The notes beneath the pieces were generated by a model, which was given only the letters and a program-made list of their open reading frames with translations, did not search any database and was not told the origin of the DNA. This document shows positions 23,155 to 34,883 of a DNA stretch of 64,000 bases, piece by piece; the stretch's first letter is position 1, and each line of letters starts with the position of its first letter. This DNA comes from Maricaulis parjimensis (GTDB taxonomy: Bacteria > Pseudomonadota > Alphaproteobacteria > Caulobacterales > Maricaulaceae), in NCBI RefSeq assembly GCF_016817355.1, contig NZ_JADOTT010000001.1, forward strand, positions 1-64,000, written 5' to 3'. Both the position numbers and the translations under genes were made by a program.

Positions 23155-23418
23155 AACTTTACTCCTCGTTGGATCTGGGCGCCCTTGAGAGGCGCTTGCC
23201 GGTCGGTCTGGACCTGAGTTGTCCCGTGGCCTTCAAACTGACCGGCGCTGATTTCAATCCCTGGCTTGGGCTGGGTTTGGATATTCGAGTCCTGCCAGGT
23301 TTCAATTCCGTTGACTTGACTTGGGGTTCGTCTGGACCGGCCCCGGGTTGGCCGGCCGGTGCGGCGGGAGGCTTCGCCTCCGCTACACCAGCCGTCATCC
23401 CCGTTGTTTGGCCGGGGC

Positions 23419-24756
23419 CTACGCCTTTCCCTCAGCAGGAGAGGCGAAGATGGAACCAGCCGGAGCACCGAGTTCGGAGAGGTCACCACCGACCACTTCC
23501 GCATCCGGCGACAGACGCACACCCAGGGTGATCTTCAGGACCAGCCACACCACGAAAGAGGTGATGAAGACGAAGGCACCGATCGCTCCGACACCAACAG
23601 CCTGACCGAAGAAGGTCGCGTCGGAATTGGTGAGCGGAACCGCCATCGTGCCCCAGATACCGGCGAACAGGTGGACCGGGATGGCACCGACGACATCGTC
23701 GATCCGCACGGCTTCCAGCAGTTTCGCACCGAAGGTGGCGATCACGGCACCGACAGCGCCGATGGCAATGGCTTCCAGGATGGTCGGCGTCAGCGGCTCG
23801 GCGGTGATGGACACCAGACCGGCCAGGGCACCGTTCAGGCAGTAAGCCAGATTGGCCTTGCCGCCGCCCAGGACGAGCGAGAGCAGGTAAGCCGTCACGA
23901 CACCGGCCGCAGCGGCCATATTCGTGTTGGCGAAGATCTGCGAGATGGCCACGGCGTCAGCAGCCGAGCCCATGGCGAGCTGGGAGGCACCGTTGAAGCC
24001 GAACCAGCCGAACCACAGGATGAAGGTACCCAGTGTGGCGAGCGGCAGGGAGGACGGAACCATCGGCGTGGCGTTCGGACCGAAGCGGCCGGAACGGGCA
24101 CCGATCAGGATGGCACCGGCCAGAGCGGCCCAGCCACCCGTGGAGTGCACCAGCGTGGAACCAGCAAAGTCGGAGAAGCCGAACTGGGCATCGAGCCAGC
24201 CACCACCCCATTCCCAGGAACCCTGGACCGGGTAGATCACGGCGGTCAGGACGACCACAAAGAGGAAGAAGGAGCCCAGCTTGACGCGCTCGGCGACCGT
24301 ACCGGACACGATCGAGGCCGCCGTGGCGACGAACACCATCTGGAAGAACCAGTCAGACGCAGCCGCGTAGCCGGTCTCCAGCGAAATCACTTCGTCGCTG
24401 GCGAGCTCGGACGGGCCCCAGATCGCCGGCATGCCGAAGTAAGGCGTCTCGCCGCCATACATGATCTGGTAGCCGACCAGGTAGAACATCAGACCGGCGA
24501 TGGAGTAGAGCGCGATATTCTTCAGACAGATGGCTGCGGCGTGCTTGGTGCGCACGAAGCCGACTTCCAGCATCGCGAAACCGGCGGCCATCAGCATCAC
24601 AAGGAAGCCACCGATCAGGAAAAGAAGTGTGTTGAACACGAAGGCGGTCTCTTCCGAAACCTCGGCGCTGGCCGAGCCGGAAACAAGGGCCCCCGTGGCA
24701 AGCGCGATCAGCGCGCCCCCCAAAAGTTTTTGTCGCATATTCGTCTTGCCAATCAT
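23419..24756 (-). CDS. amtB: Ammonium transporter
   Basis: An Amt/MEP channel of 445 aa. After a signal peptide (MRQKLLGGALIALATGALVSGSASA region) come eleven predicted membrane helices. The pore twin-histidine pair is visible as TLVHSTGGWAALAG and GAIPVHLFAGIWGT, and the Amt signature FGWFGFNGAS is present. The start at 24756 has GGGAG upstream; an internal Met at 24738 is possible. No glnK is next to it; the 264 bases downstream carry no PII-like frame. Upstream bases 24757-25315 are a long leader/promoter region with an NtrC-like palindrome. Confidence 0.96.
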   Translation of the reverse strand: MIGKTNMRQKLLGGALIALATGALVSGSASAEVSEETAFVFNTLLFLIGGFLVMLMAAGFAMLEVGFVRTKHAAAICLKNIALYSIAGLMFYLVGYQIMYGGETPYFGMPAIWGPSELASDEVISLETGYAAASDWFFQMVFVATAASIVSGTVAERVKLGSFFLFVVVLTAVIYPVQGSWEWGGGWLDAQFGFSDFAGSTLVHSTGGWAALAGAILIGARSGRFGPNATPMVPSSLPLATLGTFILWFGWFGFNGASQLAMGSAADAVAISQIFANTNMAAAAGVVTAYLLSLVLGGGKANLAYCLNGALAGLVSITAEPLTPTILEAIAIGAVGAVIATFGAKLLEAVRIDDVVGAIPVHLFAGIWGTMAVPLTNSDATFFGQAVGVGAIGAFVFITSFVVWLVLKITLGVRLSPDAEVVGGDLSELGAPAGSIFASPAEGKA

Positions 24757-24872
24757 TGGGATCTCCCGCTCTGGCAACTCGTCCCTAGGACCCGCGAAGC
24801 ACGCACGCGCACCGCAGGCGGAGCCCCCCAGCCGGGTTGCCCACTTGAAGTTCAAAAAGGGGATCGGATGAC

Positions 24873-24889
24873 TGCGCACGAAATGTGCA
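24873..24889. promoter_or_regulatory. NtrC-like palindrome upstream of amtB
   Basis: TGCGCA-N5-TGTGCA, close to the NtrC consensus TGCACY-N5-RGTGCA, sits 117-133 bases ahead of the amtB ATG. This position suits an enhancer for a nitrogen-controlled promoter. The rest of the 24757-25315 gap is AT-richer and lacks genes. A properly spaced sigma-54 -24/-12 element was not found, which weakens the case. Confidence 0.35.
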
Positions 24890-25116
24890 CGAATACGCCA
24901 GAATTCGTCCTGGCAAACACCACCTGACCCGCATCACCCGAAGGCGATGACGGACCCAATCAGCACGCTCTGTGGATGGCCGCATGGCTGCGGCTCTTGG
25001 TTTGACGACTTTATGACGGCCCGTGTTGCGCTGCAACAAATTTCTCAGACGCCATTAAATCGGGAAGCAAACACCACATTCACCGAATTTTCACCCGCTT
25101 TATGCAACAAACTTCC

Positions 25117-25154
25117 AACTTCGGAGAAAAGAGCTGGCGGCCGCAGCCGCCAGC
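25117..25154 (-). terminator. Probable terminator downstream of the DUF454 gene
   Basis: Perfect 9-bp stem GCTGGCGGC / GCCGCCAGC (25133-25154). Read on the minus strand it is followed by TCTTTTCTCC. It lies about 160 bases past the DUF454 stop, so it could end that transcript before the amtB promoter. Confidence 0.5.
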
Positions 25155-25315
25155 AGTTCAATCCACAGAGTCGCGACATGATCGGATGCCGCGGGGAAAT
25201 CTCCGGACGCTGGCCGCGGATGGGTCAACCGGATTCCTGCATATTTTTACCGCGCCAATTGGCTTGCTCGATATTGAGACAAATTGCTCGAAATGAGAGC
25301 AAGCTGAACCGCGGC

Positions 25316-25696
25316 TCAGCTTTTGTCCCGCGCCGGACCGTTCGGACGGGTCAGAATGAAGGTCGCTGCAGCAGCCATGCAGAGCAGCTGGATCAGGATC
25401 AATTGCAGGCGCAGGCCTATCAGCACACTGAGCAATAGCGCCGCCACCATGACCAGGATGGCACTGATCTTCGCCCGCGGACGAATCGCGCCGTAGAGCT
25501 GCCAGTCCCGGATCAGCGGTCCGAAACGCGGATGATGGACGAGCCAGTCATGCAGGCGCTTCGAACTGCGCGCGAAACAGAAACAGGCCAGAAGGAGAAA
25601 GGGTGTGGTCGGAACGAGCGGAAGGAGAATTCCGATCACCGCAAGTGCGAGAAAGACCCCACCGCCGAACAGCCAGAGGACGCGGATCAGCCCCAT
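25316..25696 (-). CDS. DUF454 (YbaN-like) inner-membrane protein
   Basis: A 126-residue protein with three to four hydrophobic segments: residues 5-25, 28-44, 78-95 and 97-113. The DUF454 signature LGIILPLLPTTPFLLLAA is seen here as IGILLPLVPTTPFLLLACFCFARSS. It is followed by the conserved W..HHPRFGPLIRDW.. loop. The family is an inner-membrane protein of unknown function. It is divergent from the ilv leader region 200 bases away. Confidence 0.88.
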   Translation of the reverse strand: MGLIRVLWLFGGGVFLALAVIGILLPLVPTTPFLLLACFCFARSSKRLHDWLVHHPRFGPLIRDWQLYGAIRPRAKISAILVMVAALLLSVLIGLRLQLILIQLLCMAAAATFILTRPNGPARDKS

Positions 25697-25897
25697 TCGG
25701 AAATCCTTTTGTAGGCCGGATCAACCGGCACCGAAATCCTGACTGGAATAAGCGTGCTCACAACATCGTCCCGCGGTATTTTTTTGCCACGATATTCACT
25801 TTCCGCATCCGCGCTGCAGTAATTTTCCAAAACGGGGGTTGCAATCTTTACCATCTCCAGTCACGTTGCAGCGCAATAGGAACACGGACACACCGTC

Positions 25898-26029
25898 ATG
25901 CCGACCAACGCGATCACCCTGCTGGCCACGCCGGCCGCCGCCCCGAAGGGCGTGCGGGTGCTCGAGCTCGGCCTCCTCCTTCTCGTACTTGTACTCCTTA
26001 TTACCAGCTCCATAACGGGAGTGGCGTAA
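25898..26029 (+). CDS. ilv-leu operon leader peptide (attenuator peptide)
   Basis: A 43-codon open frame ending 99 bases before ilvD. Nineteen of 43 residues are Leu, Val or Ile. Codons 26-35 are ten in a row (LLLLVLVLLI, bases 25973-26002), spelled mostly with CTC, CTT, GTA and ATT. ATA follows at codon 39. These codons are sparse in the neighbouring genes, where CTG, GTC and ATC dominate. This is the layout of a translated leader whose stalling reports charged tRNA levels in amino acid operon attenuation. The ribosome-binding site is weak (AGGAAC about 14 bases upstream of the ATG). It is too short and compositionally too odd to be an ordinary protein. Confidence 0.85.
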   Translation: MPTNAITLLATPAAAPKGVRVLELGLLLLVLVLLITSSITGVA

Positions 26030-26111
26030 GCGCCTGCCAAAAAGGGACCGACAGTCCAGGCAGACACGAAAAAGCCCCGCTCCCGATCACGGAGCGGGGT
26101 TTTTCGTTTTG
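26017..26111 (+). promoter_or_regulatory. Transcription attenuator: antiterminator and terminator hairpins ahead of ilvD
   Basis: The terminator is a 9-bp stem CCCCGCTCC / GGAGCGGGG (26075-26099) followed by TTTTTCGTTTT. A competing pairing is visible: GGGAGTGG at 26017-26024 can pair with CCGCTCCC at 26077-26084 (one G-U), which would dismantle the terminator. GGAGT within the first arm can also pair with ACTCC at 25993-25997, inside the Leu/Val control codons. Stalling there would free 26017-26024 to form the antiterminator. A CTGCC / GGCAG hairpin (about 26035-26065) lies between. Base pairings were read by eye; energies were not computed. Confidence 0.8.
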
Positions 26112-26128
26112 CCTTCACGGAAATCTTG

Positions 26129-27862
26129 ATGACCGACACACCGAAGAAAATCTCTGACGCCATTACCCAGGGGCCGGCCCGCGCCGCCGCCCGGGCCATG
26201 TTGCGTGCCACCGGCATGGAAGACGCAGACTTCGACAAGCCGATGATCGGCGTGATCAATACCTGGACCACGGTGACGCCGTGCAACATGCACCTGGCCG
26301 ACCTGGCCGAGCCCGTGCGCGAAGCCGTGCGCGAAGCCGGTGGTCATCCGGTCGACTTCAACACGGTCGTGGTGTCCGACGGCATCTCCATGGGATCGGA
26401 AGGCATGCGCGCCTCGCTGATCTCCCGCGAAGTGATCGCCGACTCCATCGAACTGGCCACGCGCGGCCATTGCCTGGACGGCGTTGTCATCCTGGTCGGT
26501 TGCGACAAGACCATCCCGGCCGCAGCCATGGCGCTGGCCCGCATGGATGTGCCGGGCTGCATCCTGTACGGCGGCACGATCATGCCGGGCCGTCTGGGCG
26601 ACAAGGATTTGTCGATCCAGGACGTGTTCGAGGCCGTCGGTGCCCATGCTGCCGGCACGCTGGACGATGAAGGCCTGAAGGATGTCGAGAAGGCCGCCTG
26701 CCCCGGTGCCGGCGCCTGTGGCGGCCAGTTCACCGCCAATACGATGGCCACCATCCTGTCCGTGATGGGCTTCTCGCCGATGGGTGTGAACGACATCCCG
26801 GCCCCGCACCCGGACAAGCCCGCCGCCGCCGCGCGCTGTGGCAAGCTGGCCGTGGAACTGGCCAAGTCGGGCACACGTCCGCGCCAGTATGTGAGCCAGG
26901 CCTCGCTGCGCAATGCCGCGATCGCGGCCTCGGCCTCGGGCGGTTCGACCAATGCCATCCTGCACCTGGCGGCCATCGCGGCGGAGGCAGGCGAGCCCTT
27001 CTCCATCGACATTTTCGACGAAGTGTCCGCAATCGCGCCGGTGATCACCGATCTGAAGCCGGGCGGCCGCTTCCTGGCGCACCACATGTTCCTGGCCGGC
27101 GGCACGCGCCTGTTCTTCCAGCGCCTGGTCGAAGCCGGCCTGCTGACCGACACGCCGACCGTCACCGGCCGTTCCCTGTTCGAGGAAGCCGCCGAAGCGG
27201 TCGAGTCCAAGAACCAGCGCGTGATCTATTCGGTCGACAATCCGGTCAAGCCGGATGGCGGCTTCCGCATCCTGTACGGCGATCTGGCACCGGAGGGCGC
27301 GGCCCTGAAACTGTCCGGCCATTCGCGCACGGAATTTTCCGGCCCGGCCCGTGTCTTCGAGAGCGAGGAAGCGGCCTTTGCCGAGATCGAGGCCAACAGG
27401 ATCAAGGCCGGCGATGTCGTCATCATCCGCAATGAGGGCCCCAAGGGCGGTCCCGGCATGCGTGAAATGCTGGGCGTCACGGCAGCCCTGGTCGGCCAGG
27501 GCCTGTCCGAGGATGTCGCCCTGATCACCGATGGCCGCTTCTCCGGCGCCTCCAAGGGTTTCGTGATCGGCCATGTCAGCCCGGAAGCGGCTGCCGGAGG
27601 CCCGATCGGCCTGATCGAGGAAGGCGACATGATCCGCATCGACGTGGCCGGACGCCGCATCGATGTCGAGGCCGACCTGGCCGCGCGCCGCGCCAGCTGG
27701 GTGCGCCCGGAACCGAAATCCATTGGCGGCGTGTTCGCCAAATATGCCGCGCTGGTCTCTTCGGCCTCGCGCGGTGCCGTCACCATTCCGACCGGTGCGT
27801 CTGCGCCGGCCGGCCCTTCTTCATCCGATACACAAGCATCCAAGCAGGAGATCAACGCATGA
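26129..27862 (+). CDS. ilvD: Dihydroxy-acid dehydratase
   Basis: Catalyses the dehydration of dihydroxy acids to 2-keto acids in Ile and Val synthesis. Its 577 aa carry three cluster-ligand Cys motifs: [17 protein letters not shown] and [17 protein letters not shown], a set that matches the Fe-S DHAD family. The C-terminal [22 protein letters not shown] is conserved. ATG 26129 is preferred over the adjoining TTG at 26126. It is the first structural gene after the attenuator and ends in an ATGA overlap with ilvC. Confidence 0.98.
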   Translation: MTDTPKKISDAITQGPARAAARAMLRATGMEDADFDKPMIGVINTWTTVTPCNMHLADLAEPVREAVREAGGHPVDFNTVVVSDGISMGSEGMRASLISREVIADSIELATRGHCLDGVVILVGCDKTIPAAAMALARMDVPGCILYGGTIMPGRLGDKDLSIQDVFEAVGAHAAGTLDDEGLKDVEKAACPGAGACGGQFTANTMATILSVMGFSPMGVNDIPAPHPDKPAAAARCGKLAVELAKSGTRPRQYVSQASLRNAAIAASASGGSTNAILHLAAIAAEAGEPFSIDIFDEVSAIAPVITDLKPGGRFLAHHMFLAGGTRLFFQRLVEAGLLTDTPTVTGRSLFEEAAEAVESKNQRVIYSVDNPVKPDGGFRILYGDLAPEGAALKLSGHSRTEFSGPARVFESEEAAFAEIEANRIKAGDVVIIRNEGPKGGPGMREMLGVTAALVGQGLSEDVALITDGRFSGASKGFVIGHVSPEAAAGGPIGLIEEGDMIRIDVAGRRIDVEADLAARRASWVRPEPKSIGGVFAKYAALVSSASRGAVTIPTGASAPAGPSSSDTQASKQEINA

Positions 27863-28884
27863 CCGCGTCTGCATCCACCCCGGCCCCCAAGCGCGCTGCC
27901 TTTGAGGTCGACACCACCGCTTTCAAGTCCAAACCGATTGCGGTGATCGGCTATGGCAGCCAGGGCCGCGCCCACGCCATGAACATGAAGGATAGCGGCT
28001 GCGACGTGATCGTCGGCGTGCGTCCGGGCGGAGCGGGTGAGAAGAAAGCCCAGGCTGACGGCCTGAAAACGGCGACCCCGGAAGAGGCCACCAAGGCGGC
28101 CCATCTGATCGCCATCCTGACGCCGGACATGTCCCATGAGGAAGTCTATCGCGAGATGGTCGCTCCCAATCTGGACGCCGGTGACACGGTGTTGTTCGCC
28201 CACGGCTTCTCCGTGCATTTCGGCCGCGTGAACCCGGCTGACAATATCAATGTCATCCTGGTCGCACCGAAAGGTCCGGGTGATCTGGTCCGCCGCGAAT
28301 ACGAGATCGGCCGCGGCGTGCCCTGCCTGTTCGCCATCCACCAGGATGCCAATGGCAAGGCCCGCGAAATGGCGCTGAGCTACACGGCCTGCATCGGCGG
28401 TGCGACGGCCGGCGTGATCGAGACGAATTTCGCCGAGGAAACCGAGACCGATCTGTTCGGCGAGCAGGCCGTGCTGTGCGGCGGCGCCACCGAGCTGGTC
28501 CAGGCCGGTTTCGAAACGCTGGTGGAAGCCGGCTACCAGCCGGAAGTCGCCTATTTCGAATGCCTGCACGAGCTCAAGCTGATCGTCGACCTGCTCTATG
28601 AGGGCGGCATGGCGAAGATGCATGAATTCATCTCCGAGACCGCCATTTACGGCGATCTGCGCTCCGGTCCCCGCGTCATCAATGAAGAGACCAAGGAACG
28701 CATGCGCGAAGTTCTGAAGGACATCCAGGACGGCACGTTTGCCCGCGACTGGATCACCGAGAACCAGGCCGGCAAGCCGCAATACCAGGCCCTGCTGCGC
28801 AAGGATCTGGAACATCCGATCGAGAAAACCGGTGCCGCCCTGCGCGCCGACATGCCGTGGCTGCAGCCCGGCGCCAATCAGTAA
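27859..28884 (+). CDS. ilvC: Ketol-acid reductoisomerase (class I)
   Basis: An NADPH-dependent enzyme that isomerises and reduces acetolactate or acetohydroxybutyrate. Of its 341 aa, the Rossmann motif is [20 protein letters not shown] with a downstream R (VRPGG) that favours NADPH. The KPKGPG-equivalent is [15 protein letters not shown], and the metal site is [12 protein letters not shown] and [17 protein letters not shown]. The short length is class I (single C-terminal knot domain). Its start overlaps ilvD by 4 bases. Confidence 0.98.
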   Translation: MTASASTPAPKRAAFEVDTTAFKSKPIAVIGYGSQGRAHAMNMKDSGCDVIVGVRPGGAGEKKAQADGLKTATPEEATKAAHLIAILTPDMSHEEVYREMVAPNLDAGDTVLFAHGFSVHFGRVNPADNINVILVAPKGPGDLVRREYEIGRGVPCLFAIHQDANGKAREMALSYTACIGGATAGVIETNFAEETETDLFGEQAVLCGGATELVQAGFETLVEAGYQPEVAYFECLHELKLIVDLLYEGGMAKMHEFISETAIYGDLRSGPRVINEETKERMREVLKDIQDGTFARDWITENQAGKPQYQALLRKDLEHPIEKTGAALRADMPWLQPGANQ

Positions 28885-28899
28885 AGACCCGAGCGTATC

Positions 28900-30612
28900 A
28901 TGACCGCCCTGCCCGCAACCGATCCCCATACCGACACGCCGTCGGCCGCAGCCCAGCCCAAGCAGACCGGGGCGCATGCTGTCGTGCGCACCCTGGAAGC
29001 CCTGGGTGTGGAGCGGGTATTCGGCTATCCGGGCGGGGCGATCATGCCCGTTTATGACGCGCTGACCGGCTCGTCGCTGAAACACATCCTGGTCCGTCAT
29101 GAGCAGGCGGCGGCCTTTGCTGCCGATGCCCAGGCGCGCCTGACCGGCAAGGCCGGCGTGTGCATGGCGACCTCGGGTCCGGGCGCCACCAATCTGCTGA
29201 CCGGCATCGCCAATGCCTATATGGACAGTGTTCCCATGGTCATCCTGACCGGCCAGGTCCCGTCGGGCCTGATGGGCACGGATGCCTTCCAGGAAGTGGA
29301 CGTGTTCGGCATGTCCATGCCGGTCGTGAAACACTCGATCATCATCCGCGATGCCGAACGCATCCCGGAACTGATCGCCGAAGCCTTCGACATTGCCGAA
29401 TCGGGCCGCCCCGGCCCGGTGCTGATCGACATGCCGAAGGATATCCTTCAAGCCGAGGCGTACCCCACCTTACCCCCAGTGTCTCGGCCCACAGCAGGGC
29501 CGTCCCGCGCCGATCAAGCTGATGTCGATGCGGCGACAGCCCTGCTGTCCCAATCCAAGCGCCCCGTCCTGTATATTGGCGGCGGTGTCGCCCTGGGCGG
29601 TGCCGTTGATGCCGTCCGCGCCTTCATGGACCGGACCGGCATCCCCGCCGTTGCCACGCTGAAAGGCCTGGGCTGTCCGCATCCGGACGCGCCGGACTAT
29701 CTGGGCATGCTGGGCATGCATGGCGGCCGCGCCGCCAATGTCGCCGTGGACGAGTGCGATCTGCTGATCTGCTGCGGCGCCCGCTTTGATGACCGGGCCA
29801 CGGGTCGACTGGACAGTTTTGCCCAAGGCGCCCGCATCATCCACATGGACCTGGACAGCGCCGAGATCGGCAAGCTGCGCGCCGCCGATGTCGCCATGGC
29901 CGGCGATATCGCCGACGCGCTGGACCGGATGGATCCGGGCTATCTGGACATCACCGAATGGCGTGAAGAATGCCGCGACCGCAAGGCGCGCCATGAATTC
30001 CGCTATGACGCGCCGGGCAATGGCGTCTATGCGCCAGCCATGCTGAAACAGCTGTCCGAAGCGGCCGGAGATGATTTCGTCGCCGCCTGCGATGTCGGCC
30101 AGCACCAGATGTGGGTGGCCCAGCATTGCCGCTTTGCCCGCCCGGAAGCGCATCTGACCTCTGCCGGTCTGGGCGCGATGGGCTATGGCCTGCCCGCCGG
30201 GATCGGTGCGGCCATGGAACGCCCGGATTCAAAAGTCGTCACGATCACCGGTGATGGCTCGATCATGATGAATATCCAGGAGCTGGCGACCGCCCGCCGC
30301 TATGGCGTGCCGATCCGGATCCTGTTGCTGGACAATGCCTCCCTGGGCCTGGTGCGCCAGTGGCAGGAATATTTCTTCGACCAGAATTTTTCCGAGATTG
30401 ACCTCTACGACAATCCCGACTTCGCCGAAGTGGCGCACGCGTTCGGCATCGAGGCCTTCACCGTTCACAGCCGTGAAGAAGTGCCCGGTGCCATCGAGCG
30501 CCTGCTCAATTCGCGGGGCCCGATCCTGGCCCATGTGCTGATCGACCCGCGTGAAAACGTCTGGCCGCTGGTGCCGCCGGGCGCATCCAATGCCGACATG
30601 ATGGAGGACTGA
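28900..30612 (+). CDS. ilvB: Acetolactate synthase large subunit
   Basis: A TPP-dependent enzyme forming acetolactate and acetohydroxybutyrate. Its 570 aa hold the catalytic Glu in RHEQAAAFAADA, the GPGATNLLTGIANAYMDSVP segment, and the TPP/Mg motif GDGSIMMNIQELATARRYGVPIRILLLDN. The N-terminal 25 residues are poorly conserved and Pro/Ala-rich. It is paired with a small ACT-domain regulatory subunit three bases downstream. The same fold family includes IlvG and IlvI, so the letter of the isozyme is not certain. Confidence 0.96.
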   Translation: MTALPATDPHTDTPSAAAQPKQTGAHAVVRTLEALGVERVFGYPGGAIMPVYDALTGSSLKHILVRHEQAAAFAADAQARLTGKAGVCMATSGPGATNLLTGIANAYMDSVPMVILTGQVPSGLMGTDAFQEVDVFGMSMPVVKHSIIIRDAERIPELIAEAFDIAESGRPGPVLIDMPKDILQAEAYPTLPPVSRPTAGPSRADQADVDAATALLSQSKRPVLYIGGGVALGGAVDAVRAFMDRTGIPAVATLKGLGCPHPDAPDYLGMLGMHGGRAANVAVDECDLLICCGARFDDRATGRLDSFAQGARIIHMDLDSAEIGKLRAADVAMAGDIADALDRMDPGYLDITEWREECRDRKARHEFRYDAPGNGVYAPAMLKQLSEAAGDDFVAACDVGQHQMWVAQHCRFARPEAHLTSAGLGAMGYGLPAGIGAAMERPDSKVVTITGDGSIMMNIQELATARRYGVPIRILLLDNASLGLVRQWQEYFFDQNFSEIDLYDNPDFAEVAHAFGIEAFTVHSREEVPGAIERLLNSRGPILAHVLIDPRENVWPLVPPGASNADMMED

Positions 30613-30615
30613 GAC

Positions 30616-30899
30616 ATGTTCGATACGCTGTGCGTTGAACTCGCCGAAACCGAAGGCGCCCTGATGCGTCTTATCGGCCTTGTCGAGCGTCGCGGTTTCA
30701 CCATCGCCACGTTCGAGAAAAGCGAAGCCCGTGACGGGTTCGCCACCGTGACCATGCGCCTGACGGCGCGCGATGGCGTGCGCAATCCGGACATCCTGTC
30801 CCGCCAGATCGGCCGGCTGGTCGATGTCCGCGCCATCTTCACCCCGGAAATTGCCGCGGCCAGCCAGGCCGCGCATGCCCCCCATCAATGGAGCCAGGC

Positions 30900-30918
<19 letters not shown>
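30616..30918 (+). CDS. ilvM: Acetolactate synthase small subunit (ACT domain, IlvM-like)
   Basis: A 100-residue protein that is a single ACT domain (FDTLCVELAETEGALMRLIGLVERRGFTIATF, then a VTMRL strand), the regulatory subunit of acetolactate synthase. It is as short as E. coli IlvM and lacks the second C-terminal domain of IlvH/IlvN. It presumably mediates valine feedback, but the short form may be less sensitive. Its last 19 bases overlap the leuA start. The gene symbol is by size similarity only. Confidence 0.8.
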
Positions 30919-32489
<1,571 letters not shown>

Positions 32490-32503
32490 CCAGGACACCT
32501 ATC

Positions 32504-33460
32504 ATGGCTATTCAAGAAACCGATTTCATCTGGCGCAATGGCGAACTGATCGACTGGCATGAGGCCCAAACCCATGTCCTGAGCCACGCCCTGCATTACG
32601 GCACGTCCGTCTTTGAAGGCATTCGCTGCTACAACACGCCCAATGGTCCGGCGATCTTCCGCCTGTCCGACCATATCCGGCGCCTGTTCGACAGTGCCAA
32701 AGTCTACCACATGCCCATCCCCTACACCCAGGAAGAGGTGGAAGCGGCCTGCCGCATGGTGATCCGCTCGAACCACCTCAAGGATGCCTATATCCGCCCC
32801 ATCGCCTTCTTCGGCTATGGCGGGATCGGCGTTCTGCCGGGCAAGGATTCCAAGGTCGACGTCAATATCGCCGCCTTCCCCTGGGGTGCCTATCTGGGCG
32901 AGGACGCCCTGTCCAAGGGCGTGAATTGCTGCATTTCCAGCTGGAACCGTGCGGCCCCGAACACGATCCCGACCGGCGCCAAGGCTGGCGGCAATTATCT
33001 GTCCTCCGTTCTGATCAGCCATGAAGCGCATTCGCGCGGCTTTGACGAAGGCATCGGCCTGGACGTGAACGGCCTGGTCTCCGAAGGCGCTGGCGAGAAC
33101 ATTTTCGTCGTCTCCGACGGTGTCATCCGCACGCCCCCGACCTCGGCCTCCATCCTGTCCGGTCTGACCCGCGACTCGGTGATCAAGCTGGCCGAAGCGG
33201 AAGGCTATGATGTGCGCGAACAGACCCTGTCGCGCGAGAGCCTCTATGTCGCCGAAGAGATCTTCTTCACCGGCACGGCTGCGGAAATCACTCCGGTCCG
33301 CTCGGTTGACGGTCATGTCGTGCGCTGTGGCGGCCGCGGCCCGATTGCGGAGAAAATGCAGGAACGCTTCTTCGGCCTGTTCACCGGCGAAACGCCGGAC
33401 CGCTGGAACTGGCTGCAGCCGGTCGCAGACGGATCGATGGAGGTCCAGCATGTCGCCTGA
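32504..33460 (+). CDS. ilvE: Branched-chain amino acid aminotransferase
   Basis: A class IV PLP aminotransferase performing the last step for Leu, Ile and Val. Its 318 aa include the [18 protein letters not shown] substrate-side segment, the PLP-lysine region [27 protein letters not shown], and [14 protein letters not shown]. The gene sits between leuA and leuC, so the transaminase is co-regulated with its keto acid suppliers. Its stop overlaps leuC by 11 bases. Confidence 0.97.
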   Translation: MAIQETDFIWRNGELIDWHEAQTHVLSHALHYGTSVFEGIRCYNTPNGPAIFRLSDHIRRLFDSAKVYHMPIPYTQEEVEAACRMVIRSNHLKDAYIRPIAFFGYGGIGVLPGKDSKVDVNIAAFPWGAYLGEDALSKGVNCCISSWNRAAPNTIPTGAKAGGNYLSSVLISHEAHSRGFDEGIGLDVNGLVSEGAGENIFVVSDGVIRTPPTSASILSGLTRDSVIKLAEAEGYDVREQTLSRESLYVAEEIFFTGTAAEITPVRSVDGHVVRCGGRGPIAEKMQERFFGLFTGETPDRWNWLQPVADGSMEVQHVA

Positions 33461-34883
33461 GGATGCAGCTTCGGCGCCGCGTTCCCTGTTTGAAAAACTG
33501 TGGGACGCACACCTGGTGAGAGCCGAGACGCCGGACACGCCGGCCATGCTCTATATCGATCTTCACCTGGTACACGAGGTCACCTCGCCGCAGGCCTTTT
33601 CCGTACTGGCCGAGCGCGGTCTGAAAGTGCGCCGTCCAGACCGGACACTGGCGACGATCGACCATGCCACGCCGACGCTGGACTTTGCGCCGGGCGAAAC
33701 TCCGCCCTATGCGACCGAAGCGGCCCGCAATCAGGTGGAAACCCTGCAGGCCAATACCCAGGCCCAGGGCATCACCCTGCATGGCTGGGACAGCCCGCAT
33801 CGCGGTGTGGTCCATGTGATCGGTCCGGAACTGGGCGCGACCCAGCCCGGCATGACGATTGTCTGCGGCGACAGCCATACCGCCACGCATGGCGCTTTCG
33901 GGGCGCTGGCCTTCGGCATCGGCACGACCGAGGTCGGCCATGTCCTGGCGACGCAGTGCCTTTTGCAGCGCAAGCCGAAATCCATGCGCATCAATGTCGA
34001 GGGTGAAACCGCTCCCGGCGTCAGTGCCAAGGACATCATTCTCGCCATCATCGCCGAGATCGGCGTCGATGGCGGCACGGGCTGTGTGATCGAATATGCC
34101 GGCTCGGCCATCGAGGCGCTGGACATGGATGGCCGGATGACGGTCTGCAACATGTCGATCGAGGCCGGTGCCCGCGCCGGCATGATCGCTGCGGACGAGA
34201 CCACTTTCGCCTGGCTGAAAGGCCGCGAGCGCGTGCCCTCCGGTGCGGATTGGGACAAGGCGGTCGAGGCCTGGTCGGACTATCGCAGCGATCCGGGTGC
34301 GCATTTTGACAAGGAAGTCATGATCGACGCCGCCAAGATCCGGCCCATGGTCACCTGGGGCACAGCCCCGGATACCGGGATCGCGATCGATGCACCGGTA
34401 CCGGACGCGCGTTCGGCTTCCCACGCCAAGGCGCTCAACTACATGAAGTTCGAGGCCGGCATGCCGGTCTCGGGCGCCAAGGTGGACCAGGTCTTCATCG
34501 GTTCCTGCACGAATTCGCGGATTTCCGATCTGCGCGCGGCCGCTGTGATCATGTCCGGCCGGAAAGTCGCCGCGGGCGTTCGCGCCCTGGTCGTCCCCGG
34601 TTCGGTGGCTGTGCGGGCCCAGGCCGAAGAGGAAGGTCTCGACCAGATCTTCATCGCGGCGGGGGCCGAATGGCGCCAGCCGGGCTGTTCCATGTGTATC
34701 GCCATGAATGGCGACAAGGGTGAGCCGGGTCAGCTGATCGTGTCGACCTCGAACCGCAATTTCGAAGGCCGTCAGGGCCCCGGTGCCCGCACCGTGCTGG
34801 CCTCTCCGGCGACCGCGGCGGCTTCGGCCATTGCGGGCCATGTTATCGACCCCGCCACATTGACGGAGCCGGCCCATGCCTGA
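33450..34883 (+). CDS. leuC: 3-isopropylmalate dehydratase large subunit
   Basis: An aconitase-family 4Fe-4S enzyme that isomerises 2- to 3-isopropylmalate with LeuD. Its 477 aa carry the cluster Cys residues in FIGSCTNSR and GCSMCIAMN, and [32 protein letters not shown]. The ATG at 33450 follows GGAGG and lies inside the end of ilvE. Residues 1-15 before LFEKLWDAH are non-conserved. Confidence 0.97.
   Translation: MSPEDAASAPRSLFEKLWDAHLVRAETPDTPAMLYIDLHLVHEVTSPQAFSVLAERGLKVRRPDRTLATIDHATPTLDFAPGETPPYATEAARNQVETLQANTQAQGITLHGWDSPHRGVVHVIGPELGATQPGMTIVCGDSHTATHGAFGALAFGIGTTEVGHVLATQCLLQRKPKSMRINVEGETAPGVSAKDIILAIIAEIGVDGGTGCVIEYAGSAIEALDMDGRMTVCNMSIEAGARAGMIAADETTFAWLKGRERVPSGADWDKAVEAWSDYRSDPGAHFDKEVMIDAAKIRPMVTWGTAPDTGIAIDAPVPDARSASHAKALNYMKFEAGMPVSGAKVDQVFIGSCTNSRISDLRAAAVIMSGRKVAAGVRALVVPGSVAVRAQAEEEGLDQIFIAAGAEWRQPGCSMCIAMNGDKGEPGQLIVSTSNRNFEGRQGPGARTVLASPATAAASAIAGHVIDPATLTEPAHA

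Noticed and set aside
23159-23398. Minus-strand frame between amtB and the porin as a possible glnK
   Set aside because: Its translation is Pro/Ser/Lys-rich low complexity with none of the PII motifs.
24885-24900. Sigma-54 promoter-like sequence on the minus strand before amtB
   Set aside because: The GG and GC elements are 9 bases apart instead of the strict 10, so it is unlikely to be functional.
24947-25438. Plus-strand open frame between amtB and the DUF454 gene
   Set aside because: It has no ribosome-binding site or family match, is partly antisense to DUF454, and crosses a terminator hairpin.
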